Shown here piece by piece: positions 9,718 through 19,000 of a DNA stretch of 64,000 nt. The DNA comes from Pseudomonas parafulva. GTDB taxonomy: Bacteria > Pseudomonadota > Gammaproteobacteria > Pseudomonadales > Pseudomonadaceae. The notes beneath the pieces are model-generated. The model did no database searches. It was given only the letters and a program-made list of their open reading frames with translations, and had not been told where the DNA came from. How positions within the stretch are numbered: the first letter of the stretch is position 1; each line of letters begins with the position of its first letter. Made by a program: the position numbers and the translations under genes. The stretch lies in contig NZ_CP009747.1 of the NCBI RefSeq assembly GCF_000800255.1, positions 2,480,001 to 2,544,000 of the forward strand, read 5' to 3'.

Positions 9718-11448
9718 ATGCGTGTTCTCCTACTGCTTCTGACATTCCTGCTCGCCGGCCCACTTCAGGCCAACCCCTTTGCCCTCAAGTCGGACTTCCT
9801 GCCGGTGGACCAGGCCTTCGTGCTCACCCACGACCGTCTACCCTCCGGTCAGACGCGCCTGTATTTCCAGATCAAGGACGGCTATTACCTCTACCAGAAG
9901 CGCCTGAAGTTCGACGGCATTACGCCTGAGCAACAGCCGCAATTGCCACAGGCACTCAATCATCACGACGAGTTCTTCGGTGACAGCGCGGTGTATCGCA
10001 CCGAGCTGGAACTGCTGCTGCCTGCCGATGCCAGTGGCTCGCTGCGCCTGGGTTGGCAAGGCTGCGCCGATGCGGGGTTGTGCTACCCACCCCAGACCAC
10101 GGTAATCGACCTCGGCAATCCGGCGGCTGCGTCGCCATCGACCGTCTCCCTCGACGACCAGGCCAGCGACCAGGCGTTGGCCAGCGGCCTGCAGGACGCC
10201 AGCCTGGCCTGGAGCCTGCTGGCCTTCTTCGGCCTGGGCTTGCTGCTGGCTTTTACGCCCTGCTCACTGCCGATGCTGCCGATCCTGGCCGGACTGGTCA
10301 TGGGCAACGGCGCCAGCGCACGGCGCGGAGCAATGCTGGCTGCGGTCTACGTAATGAGCATGGCACTGGTGTACGCCGCGCTGGGCGTGATCGCCGCCCT
10401 GCTGGGGGCGAGTGTGCAGGCCTGGCTGCAACAACCCTGGCTGCTGGGTGGCCTGGCCGGGTTGTTCGTGATCCTCGCCCTGCCGATGTTCGGTGCCTTC
10501 GAGTTGCAGTTGCCGACCGCCCTGCGCGACCGTCTCGACCGCGCCGGGCGCGGGGCGCGGGGCGGTAATCTGTACGGAGCGGCGCTGCTCGGTGCGCTGT
10601 CGGGGCTACTGCTGGGGCCCTGCATGACGGCTCCGCTGGCCGGTGCGCTGCTGTACATCGCGCAGAGCGGCGATGTCGTGCACGGCGCACTGGTGCTGTT
10701 CAGCCTGGGGCTGGGCATGGGCGTGCCGCTGCTGTTGCTGGTAACGGTGGGCAACCGCTACCTGCCTCGCCCTGGCGCCTGGATGGATCGGGTCAAGGGG
10801 GTATTCGGCTTCGTATTCCTGGCCATGGCCCTGTATACCGTACGCACCTTGCTCCCCAGCCCGCTGCTGCTGGCGCTGGCCGGGGGCTGGTTGATCGCCC
10901 TGGCCTGGGCGGCCTGGCCTGGCTTGCAACGCCTGCCTGCACTGCGCGTCTTGCCATTACTGGGTGGACTGTGGGGAGGGTTGCTGCTGGTCGGCGCTGC
11001 GGCGGGCGGTGGCGACCTGTGGCAACCCTTGCAGCCCTTCGTCGGCACCCCAGCAGGCACCACGCCCGACACGCATCAGGAGCAAGCCCTCACGCTGGAC
11101 AACCCTCAAGCGCTGCAGCGTGAACTCGACGCTGCCAAGGCCAATCAGCAATGGGTGTTGATCGATTACTACGCCGACTGGTGCGCTTCCTGCAAAGTGA
11201 TGGACAAGCAAGTGTTCGCTCGCAATGACGTCCAAACCAGCCTGGACGATGTGCGCATCCTGCGCCTGGATGTCACCGCCGACACCCCGGCCAGCCGCGC
11301 ATTGTTGCAGCGCTACCAGGTCCCGGGACCACCCACGCTGGTGTGGATCGGCCCGGAGGGCGAGGAACGGCGCCATCGGCGTATCACCGGCGAGGTCGAT
11401 GCCACCACGTTCCTGCAAAACTGGGCCAGGATCAGGAGTGAAGGATGA
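9718..11448 (+). CDS. dsbD: Thiol:disulfide interchange protein DsbD
   Basis: Inner-membrane protein that moves electrons from cytoplasmic thioredoxin to periplasmic partners such as DsbC/DsbG and TlpA-type proteins. The 576 residues show a signal peptide, then an N-terminal periplasmic domain with its cysteine pair (GCADAGLCYPP). The central multi-helix domain carries the redox cysteines in TPCSLPMLPILAG and GPCMTAPLAG. The C-terminal thioredoxin domain has WCASC (C489 and C492). It is first gene of a three-gene operon, and its TGA overlaps the ATG of the next gene. The frame extends 11 codons upstream, but the chosen ATG begins the signal sequence directly. Confidence 0.94.
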   Translation: MRVLLLLLTFLLAGPLQANPFALKSDFLPVDQAFVLTHDRLPSGQTRLYFQIKDGYYLYQKRLKFDGITPEQQPQLPQALNHHDEFFGDSAVYRTELELLLPADASGSLRLGWQGCADAGLCYPPQTTVIDLGNPAAASPSTVSLDDQASDQALASGLQDASLAWSLLAFFGLGLLLAFTPCSLPMLPILAGLVMGNGASARRGAMLAAVYVMSMALVYAALGVIAALLGASVQAWLQQPWLLGGLAGLFVILALPMFGAFELQLPTALRDRLDRAGRGARGGNLYGAALLGALSGLLLGPCMTAPLAGALLYIAQSGDVVHGALVLFSLGLGMGVPLLLLVTVGNRYLPRPGAWMDRVKGVFGFVFLAMALYTVRTLLPSPLLLALAGGWLIALAWAAWPGLQRLPALRVLPLLGGLWGGLLLVGAAAGGGDLWQPLQPFVGTPAGTTPDTHQEQALTLDNPQALQRELDAAKANQQWVLIDYYADWCASCKVMDKQVFARNDVQTSLDDVRILRLDVTADTPASRALLQRYQVPGPPTLVWIGPEGEERRHRRITGEVDATTFLQNWARIRSEG

Positions 11449-12287
11449 TGCTGACGATAACCCTGGGGCCGCTGACCATGGCCTTGAATCACCTGCTGCT
11501 GCTCATGGCGTTGGGTGTCGCCTGCCTGGTCGGCTGGGCGGTGGCGCGCCGGGGCGGGGAGAATCCGGAATCGGCGCTGTTCAATGTGTTCCTGATCGGC
11601 GTGCTGTGCGCCCGCCTTGGCTTCGTCCTCCAGTACTGGGCCATGTACCGCGACGATCCGCTGCAGATCATCGACATTCGCGATGGCGGCTTTCAGCTCT
11701 GGGGCGGGCTGCTCGGAATCGTCGCCGCCACGCTCTGGCAGGGCCTGCGCCGGCCTGCCCTACGCCGCCCACTCAGCTGGGCACTGTTCAGCGGCGCGCT
11801 GTTCTGGGGGTTGGCGAGTCTGGGCAGCCATCTGTACAGCAAAGGCACCGAGTTGCCGGATCTGGCCCTGCGTAACGCCAGCGGCGAGGCGGTGGCGCTG
11901 CACAGCTATCGCGGCAAGCCTCTGGTGATCAACCTCTGGGCCACGTGGTGCCCGCCCTGCCGCAGAGAAATGCCGGTGCTGCAACAGGCGCAGAGCGACC
12001 ATCCCGAGGTGACCTTCCTGTTCGTCAACCAGGGCGAAACGGTCGAGAGCGTCAGCACCTTTCTCGCCACTACCGGGCTGAGCCTGCAACATGTGTTGTT
12101 CGATGGTGCCGGACAACTGGCCCAACAGGTGGGCTCGATGGCCCTGCCCACTACCCTGTTCTACGACGCGCACGGTCGCCTGGCTGGCAGCCATCTGGGC
12201 GAATTGTCGCGCGCCAGCCTGCTCAACGGCCTTACCACACTCGAACGGCCCGCCAAACCCGACGCTTCCCCTGCACGAGGACAATGA
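11445..12287 (+). CDS. TlpA-family thioredoxin fused to an Lgt-like membrane domain
   Basis: A 280-residue two-part protein. Residues 1 to about 125 are hydrophobic and resemble prolipoprotein diacylglyceryl transferase: an ARLGFVLQY segment, then DPLQ, then DGGFQLWGGLLG. This aligns by eye with the Lgt segment that ends in HGGLIG, but with Trp (W86) in place of the essential His, and the second half of Lgt is absent. Residues 130-270 are a TlpA/ResE-like thioredoxin with LWATWCPPCRREMP (C169 and C172) and the cis-Pro near ALPTTLF. It probably reduces periplasmic disulfides using electrons from DsbD. It overlaps dsbD by four bases and is two bases from dsbG. Start could be 11445 or 11448. Confidence 0.85.
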   Translation: MMLTITLGPLTMALNHLLLLMALGVACLVGWAVARRGGENPESALFNVFLIGVLCARLGFVLQYWAMYRDDPLQIIDIRDGGFQLWGGLLGIVAATLWQGLRRPALRRPLSWALFSGALFWGLASLGSHLYSKGTELPDLALRNASGEAVALHSYRGKPLVINLWATWCPPCRREMPVLQQAQSDHPEVTFLFVNQGETVESVSTFLATTGLSLQHVLFDGAGQLAQQVGSMALPTTLFYDAHGRLAGSHLGELSRASLLNGLTTLERPAKPDASPARGQ

Positions 12288-12288
12288 C

Positions 12289-13047
12289 ATGCGAATGACC
12301 GCTTTGCTGACTTTGATGGTGGCCCTGTTTGCCGCGCCGTTGACCCAGGCCGAATCCTGGCCCGAGCCCATCCGCCAGATGGAGGCCAAGGGTGCGGTGA
12401 TCAAAGGCAGCTTCGATGCGCCCGACGGCCTGCGTGGCTACGCCGCCGAATACCACAACAACGGCATCGCCTTGTACCTGACGCCCGATGGCAAACACGT
12501 GCTGGTCGGCAGCCTGTTCGACGAGCAGGGCCAGGACCTGAGCGCCGAACCGCTGGAAAAGCTGGTCTACGCCCCGATGAGCAAGGCTATCTGGGCGAAG
12601 CTGGAGAACGCCGCCTGGATCGCCGATGGAAAGGCCGACGCACCCCGCACCGTCTACCTGTTCAGCGACCCGAACTGCCCCTACTGCAACATGTTCTGGG
12701 AACAGGCTCGGCCATGGGTCGCCTCGGGCAAGGTGCAACTGCGCCATATCATGGTCGGCATCATTCGGCCGGACAGCCCAGGCAAATCCGCCGCACTGCT
12801 GGCCGCCAAGGACCCGGCCAAGGCCCTGCAGGCGCATGAGAGCGCCGGTAAGGCGAGCACGCTGAAGCCGCTGGAAAGCATTCCTGAGTCGGTTCAAGCG
12901 CAGCTCACCGCCAATCAGGCGCTAATGGAGGACCTGGGACTGGGCGCAACACCCGCGATCTTCTACCGCGACGAGCAAGGGCAACTGCAGAGTCAACAAG
13001 GCGCTCCGCGCCCGGAAATGCTGGGCAAGATCCTCGGCAAGCGTTGA
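12289..13047 (+). CDS. dsbG: Thiol:disulfide interchange protein DsbG
   Basis: Periplasmic dimeric isomerase/reductase of 252 residues. It has a signal peptide (cleaved after TQA), an N-terminal dimerisation region, and a thioredoxin fold with FSDPNCPYCNMFW (C130 and C133) and the cis-Pro segment GATPAIFY. The CPYC motif and length match DsbG rather than DsbA. DsbG protects single cysteines from sulfenylation in E. coli and is kept reduced by DsbD, which agrees with its place as the last gene of the dsbD operon. The ATG lies two bases after the previous stop. Confidence 0.9.
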   Translation: MRMTALLTLMVALFAAPLTQAESWPEPIRQMEAKGAVIKGSFDAPDGLRGYAAEYHNNGIALYLTPDGKHVLVGSLFDEQGQDLSAEPLEKLVYAPMSKAIWAKLENAAWIADGKADAPRTVYLFSDPNCPYCNMFWEQARPWVASGKVQLRHIMVGIIRPDSPGKSAALLAAKDPAKALQAHESAGKASTLKPLESIPESVQAQLTANQALMEDLGLGATPAIFYRDEQGQLQSQQGAPRPEMLGKILGKR

Positions 13048-13158
13048 CCTGATAGATTTGCCAGGTGCGCGGCCACAGGCATTTTCCTAGACTCGCTGCA
13101 CTGCACGGTCGTGGCCACGCGACCGCTGGGCCTTGAGGCGTAAATAAAGGAAAAGCTG

Positions 13159-16011
13159 ATGTCGGATCGCGAAACGGCGCGCCTGCATGCCGACACGCCG
13201 CAGCTCAGCGTCAGATCTTCGACAGGTGCGCAGGCGGCGAGTCTGCGCTTGTTGCGCCAGTCGCACGCTGACACGCCCAGGACCCTGCGCCATCGCACGC
13301 ACACCGATGAAATCAGCCGCACGGTCCGTGAGTTCGGACCACGGCCCTTGCGCACCTCGGAGGGAGCGCCCACGCTGGCCGACGCCGCCGTCTACTTTGG
13401 CCTGGGCGGCCGACCGCTGGCCCTGCACAGTGTCGATGGCGATACGTCGCTAGCGCTCGTCGATGGTGCCGGGCGCCCGCTGTGGACCTGCAATGCCCAG
13501 GGCACACGTCACTGGCACGATTATGAGCGCCCCGAACAAGGCGCGCGACGCCACGCGCTGTTCGAGCAAGCGGCGGCGGGCTTGCCGCGCATGCGCGAAC
13601 GCTTGATTTATGCACCGGTGACCGACGCTCAACGCGCACGCAACAGGGCCGGCGCCGTCATGGAGCATTTCGACGATGCCGGACTAACCCGTACTGTCGC
13701 GCTGGCGCTCACCGGACAGCCGCTGGAGCAGCGGCAGTGCCTGTTGCAGGTGCAACTGGATCAGCCTGACTGGACCGAGGGCCCTGAAGACGATCTCGAG
13801 ACCGATGTGCATACCGCCCTCTGCGATTACGATGCCACCGGCGAACTGCTCAACCGCACCGACGCCGTCGGCCTGACACGCTCTATCGAGCGCGATATCA
13901 GCGGCGCTGTCTGTCGCACCTGCCTACGGCAAGGCGATCGGGAAGCTCTGGCACTGGCCGACGCTACGCGCAGGGCGGACGGCAAGGTGGTAAGGCACGA
14001 GTCAGGCAACGGCGTGGTCGATCACTATCGTTACTCGCCGTTGGACCACCGCCTGATCCAGCACCGTACTGCACGCCCGGCCGACCACCCGCTCGGCTAT
14101 CTGCTGATCAGCGACTTGCATTACCGCTACGACCCGGTCGGTAATCTGCTCGAGCTGGACGATCAGGGCGCTGATCCGCAATGGCATGGCAATCAGCGCA
14201 CAGACGGTCTGCGCGAGTATGCCTACGACACCTTGTACCGCCTGATCGATGCCAGCGGCCGCGAGCGCACCCCCGTGGCAGGTTACAGGTCACCGGCCTT
14301 CGGCGCCGCCGACCATCAAGGTGGCAGCGTCTGGACCCCCTACCGGGAGCACTACGTCTACGACGACGGCGACAACCTGACCACCCTCGATCACAACGGC
14401 GGCAGCGGCCAGCGCTCCCGCCAGTTGCGTGTCTCGACGCATAGCAACCGGGCGCTGCCCGAAGGGCACGGGCTCACCCCCGACACCGGCTTCTTCGCAG
14501 GCGGCTTGCAGAGGCAGATGGCTGATGGCAGGGCGCTGACCTGGCGCGCCGATAACCAGTTGGCCGAGGTCACGCTGGTGACCCGCGCCCGCGAAGCGAT
14601 GGATGATCGCGAACAGTACCGCTACGCCGATGGAGGCACCCGACGGCGCAAGATCAACACCGTGCAAGTGGCCGGTGCCGCGCAGATCACTGTGACCACT
14701 TACCTCGACGGCTGCGAGTTGCGCATCAGAACACGCGATGGCCAGCCCGCGACGCAACGCCATGTGCTGATCAGCGAAACCGACGGGGTGCGCTGGATAC
14801 AGGATCGGGTGCACGGCAAGACCTACCTGCGCTACGCCTTCACCGATCATCTGGGTAGCAGCATGGGCGAGACGGACGAGGCCGGCAACATCGTATCTCG
14901 CGAAGAATTCACGCCCTACGGTGAGAGTGCTGGCGTGGATGAGCCAGCAGCGGAAGTCGATGGACTGAGGCGGCGTACCCAGCGCCATGCAGGCAAGGAG
15001 CTCGACGCCAGTGGGCTTTACTACTACGGCTGGCGCTATTACCAACCGGGCTCGTGTCGATGGTTGAGCGCCGATCCGGGCGGCCTGGTGGACGGGGTGA
15101 ATCTGTTCCGCATGGCGAGAAGCAATCCGCTGCGCTACTCGGATGTCACCGGCATGGCGCCCTTTGACGACTTTGGCAGCGCGATGGACTACGTCTTTGA
15201 TCTAGCAAATCTGATTATCTTGTTTGGATTGTTAGGCGCTGATCTCTGGGAGCTATCTAGCCTCAATCGCAGAGAACGCCTGCTAGGGGGCGGGCCGGGG
15301 GCAGACGAGCCCCCTGAAAGACCGATCAGACAATACTTCAACGGATGGGTGGGCAAACTGCGCTTCGTGTTGCTCGTGATGAGGCCGATCATCATTGCCC
15401 TCAGCTTGTTCATCTTCGTCACCTCTTCGAGCAACGGATCACCCCCGGCTAATGTCTGGCTCACCAGGCTAAATACCTTTCTAGGTACCTCCAGAGGCGG
15501 GATAGCACTCGCTGAATCTATCGGCTCTACTCAGGAGAGTAACGCGTCGGCCGCCGCACTTGGTCCCCTCGGAAGCATTCACTCGACTTCGACCGAGTGG
15601 AACCTGCAACTTGAGCAGGACAGCAACGGGGGGATACCACTACAAGAGGTCTCCATGAGCGGATCAGGGTCACTAAGGCAGTCGATGGAAAGTCAGCCAG
15701 GCCACCTGCACGGCTCTGCGTCGCCGAGTAGCAGTCGTGTGGCCAGAACCGATGAACAGCCGTTTTACCACCCCCCTGGGGGTTCCGAGCAGTCGACCCT
15801 GAACGGGAGGACTTCATCGGACGTGACGAACTTTACGCGTCGTTACAGTGGGTCAGATTTCGTAGAAATCGATTTGAGCGATCCGCCCTCGCCAGACGGT
15901 GAAGCCAACGTCACGCCACAAAACTCCTGGTTGCATAGGCAGTTCGCACACAATCGATCAATTAATCGCCCCTTTCAAAAATACGGATCAGGCAACGCTC
16001 GGCGGTCATGA
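13159..16011 (+). CDS. TccC-like Rhs protein (toxin-complex C component), orphan
   Basis: A 950-residue protein with an AAAGGA ribosome site. Residues 1-640 resemble TccC/Rhs shell proteins: an early RHRTHTDEISR segment, repeated YD-type strands, and a core ending DPGGLVDGVNLFRMARSNP then YSDVTGMAP. The Asp-containing end of the core is the self-cleavage site in TcC proteins, so cleavage near M666 is expected. Residues 667-950 are the variable part: two hydrophobic helices (near DLANLIILFGLLGADLW and LLVMRPIIIALSLFIFV), then a Ser/Gly-rich tail with no toxin motif I recognise. The tail is visibly less GC-rich than the core. No TcA or TcB gene is in the window. It is convergent with pvdL, 53 bases away. 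Confidence 0.82.
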   Translation: MSDRETARLHADTPQLSVRSSTGAQAASLRLLRQSHADTPRTLRHRTHTDEISRTVREFGPRPLRTSEGAPTLADAAVYFGLGGRPLALHSVDGDTSLALVDGAGRPLWTCNAQGTRHWHDYERPEQGARRHALFEQAAAGLPRMRERLIYAPVTDAQRARNRAGAVMEHFDDAGLTRTVALALTGQPLEQRQCLLQVQLDQPDWTEGPEDDLETDVHTALCDYDATGELLNRTDAVGLTRSIERDISGAVCRTCLRQGDREALALADATRRADGKVVRHESGNGVVDHYRYSPLDHRLIQHRTARPADHPLGYLLISDLHYRYDPVGNLLELDDQGADPQWHGNQRTDGLREYAYDTLYRLIDASGRERTPVAGYRSPAFGAADHQGGSVWTPYREHYVYDDGDNLTTLDHNGGSGQRSRQLRVSTHSNRALPEGHGLTPDTGFFAGGLQRQMADGRALTWRADNQLAEVTLVTRAREAMDDREQYRYADGGTRRRKINTVQVAGAAQITVTTYLDGCELRIRTRDGQPATQRHVLISETDGVRWIQDRVHGKTYLRYAFTDHLGSSMGETDEAGNIVSREEFTPYGESAGVDEPAAEVDGLRRRTQRHAGKELDASGLYYYGWRYYQPGSCRWLSADPGGLVDGVNLFRMARSNPLRYSDVTGMAPFDDFGSAMDYVFDLANLIILFGLLGADLWELSSLNRRERLLGGGPGADEPPERPIRQYFNGWVGKLRFVLLVMRPIIIALSLFIFVTSSSNGSPPANVWLTRLNTFLGTSRGGIALAESIGSTQESNASAAALGPLGSIHSTSTEWNLQLEQDSNGGIPLQEVSMSGSGSLRQSMESQPGHLHGSASPSSSRVARTDEQPFYHPPGGSEQSTLNGRTSSDVTNFTRRYSGSDFVEIDLSDPPSPDGEANVTPQNSWLHRQFAHNRSINRPFQKYGSGNARRS

Positions 16012-16064
16012 TATCGAGCGCCAAGCGCGCACCACGAACGAGATCAACCTGCCCGAGCGCTACC

Positions 16065-19000
16065 TCACGCCCCCTCCAACATCGCCATCAAATCACTCAA
16101 TCGATCCACCTTGGCCTCATCCAGCGCACTGTCGCGCACCCCTTCGACGTACTGCGCCAATGCCTCCACCGTGCTGCACTCGAACATCGCCCGCAGCGGC
16201 ACGTTGAGTTGCAGACGCTTCTGCACCCGCGAGGCGATCTGCGTGGCCAGCAGCGAGTGCCCGCCCAGCTCGAAGAAATTGTCCTGTACCCCGACCCGCT
16301 CGACCTTGAGCACTTCGACCCAGATGTCGGCCAAGGTCTGCTCCAGCTCATTTCGCGGCGCCAGATAGTCTTGCTGGTGCTGACCACCGATCTCGATGGC
16401 CGGCAGCGCCTTGCGGTCGAGCTTGCCGTTGGCGTTGTGCGGCAGGCTGTCGAACCAGCCCCAGTGCAGCGGCACCATGTACTCGGGCAGTTCGGCGCGC
16501 AGGCGCTGCTTGAGCTGGTCGAGCAGCGCGGTATCGGTCGACACGCCCTGATGCGCCACCAGGTAGCCCACCAGATGCTTGCCGTTGACACCCTCCTGCA
16601 CGCCGACCGCGACGTCGCGCAGTTCAGGTTGCTCGTGCAGACGTGCTTCGATCTCACCCAGTTCGATGCGGTAGCCGCGAATCTTCACTTGATGATCGAT
16701 GCGTCCGACATATTCGAGCACGCCATCGGCGCGCCGCCGTGCCAGGTCGCCGGTGCGATACAGGCGTTCGCCCGGCGCGCCGTGTGGGTGCGGGATGAAG
16801 GCCAAGGCCGTGCGGGCCGGATCGCCGACATAGCCACGACCGACCCCCGTGCCGGCCACGCACAGCTCGCCCACCGCACCCAGCGCTACCAGGGTCTGCT
16901 CCTCACCATAGAGGTACAGGCGGTTGTTGTCGGTCGGCGTGCCGATGGGCAGGTAGCTGCCGCGGGTCGATTCGACATCGACGCGGAAGAACGCCACATC
17001 GTCCGAGCACTCTGCCGGACCGTAAGCGTTGACCAGACCGATCCCTGGATACCGCGCCAGCCACTGCGCTGCCAGCTCCGGCGGCATCGCTTCGCCCGTA
17101 GGCAGCATCCAGCGCAGGCCATCCAGCGCTTGATGATCGTTGGCCAGCATGCCCTGGATCAGCGACGGCACACTTTCCAACACGGTGATGCCGCGTGACT
17201 GCACGTGCGCCAGCAAACCTTGCGGGTCGTGGGCGATGGCATTGGGCACGATCTCGACGCAGGCGCCGAACAGCGGCGCGGCGAGGAACTGCCATACCGA
17301 GATGTCGAAGCTCTGCGACGCGGTCTGCGCGATCACGTCGTGCTCGTCCAGGGCCAGGCAAGGCACCTTGCTCAGTTGGTTGTTGAGCATGCCGCGCTGC
17401 TCGACCATCACCCCCTTGGGCATGCCGGTGGAGCCGGAGGTGTAAATGACGTAGGCGAGGTTGTCCGGTCCGCTGTAGAGACCTGGATCGTGACTGGCCA
17501 CCTGACCGGCCTGGACCTCTTCCCACACCAGCAGCTGTGGTCGCGTCACGCTGCCCAGTTCATCGAGCAACTGGCGCGCCTGCTCGGCGCAGGCGGCGCT
17601 GCACACCAGCACCGGCGTGCGGCTCAGTTCGACGATGCGCTGCAAGCGGACCGACGGCAGGCCCGGATCCAGCGGCAGGTAACCGGCCCCGGCCTTGAAG
17701 CTGCCAACGATCATCCCCAGCAGCGGCAAGCCGCGTTCGGCCAGCAGCGCGACCGGCTGATCGATGCCCACGCCAATCGCCTGAAGCGCGTGCCCCAGGC
17801 GGTTGGCTGCCAGATTCAGCCCAGCATAGTCGTAGGACGCTTCCAGGCAGCGCGCGACCGTGCGCTGCGGATGCGCCGCCACCCGCGCCTCGAACAGCGC
17901 CACATAGCTCTGCTCCAGCGTGTAGGCATGCTCGGTACGGTTGCAGTCCTCGAGCAGGAAGCGCTGTTCTTCGGCGCCGAGCAGCGGCAAGGCCTCCATC
18001 TGACCATCGAAGCCCTCGACCAGCGCCAGCAGCAGCCGCTTGAACTCGGCCAGCAGGCGCTCGACGGTGGCGTGATCGAAGTAACGCTGGTCGAACGACA
18101 GGTGCAGCCCCAGGTCGTCGCCCGGATAGCACACCGCCGTCAGCGGGAAGTTGGTGTGGGTGCGACCGGAATCGGAACTGGCATTGAAGTGCTGGGCATG
18201 ATCGAGTACGGCGGTCTCGACCGGCGCGTTCTCGAACACGAACAGGCTGTCGAACAGCGGCTGGCCCTTGGGCAGCGCACTGCACTCCTGGATGGCAACC
18301 AACGGCAAGTACTCGTATTCGCGCAGTTGCATGTTGCGTTCGAGCAGCCCTTGCAGCCACTGGCGCACGCTCAGGCGCTCGCCGGCAGCGGGCAACTGCA
18401 CGCGCAAGGCGATGCTGTTGATGAACAGCCCGACCGTGCGCTGCATCTGCGGCAAGCTCACCGGACGACCGGCCACGGTCACCCCGAACAGCACGTCGCG
18501 CTCACCGCTGTAGCGCGCCAGCACCAGCGCCCAGGCGGCCTGAGCGAAGGTGTTGACGGTCAACTGGTGGGCCTGGGCCAGTTCGCGCAGACGCGCTCCT
18601 TCACTGGCCTGCAGGCGGGTGTAGCAATCACCGACGAGCATGCCGTCACCGGCGTGGTCATGGCGCAGCGGACGGTCGCTGGGGATGGCCGTGGCCCGCT
18701 CGAAACCGGCCAGGTTGGCCTGCCACCAGCGACGCGCCTCGTCCAGGTCCTGACGCTGCAGCCAGCCGATGTAGTCGCGGTAGCGCGGCGGCACCGGTAA
18801 CTGCGCCGTACGGCCTTCACCAAGCGCCTGGTAGAGCTCGAAGAAGTCGTTCATCAGCAGCGAGCGGCACCAGGCATCGATGAGGATGTGGTGGTTGCTC
18901 ATCATGAACCAATAGCGCGCGTCGGCAACCCGCACCAGGCGCAGATGGAACGGCGCCTCGCGCAGCAACTCGAAACCCGCTTCGCGTTCCTGCTGGTGCA

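Noticed and set aside
13159..16011. Considered as part of a complete Tc toxin locus
   Set aside because: No TcA or TcB-type gene is within the window; the upstream genes are dsbD-tlpA-dsbG and the downstream gene is pvdL.
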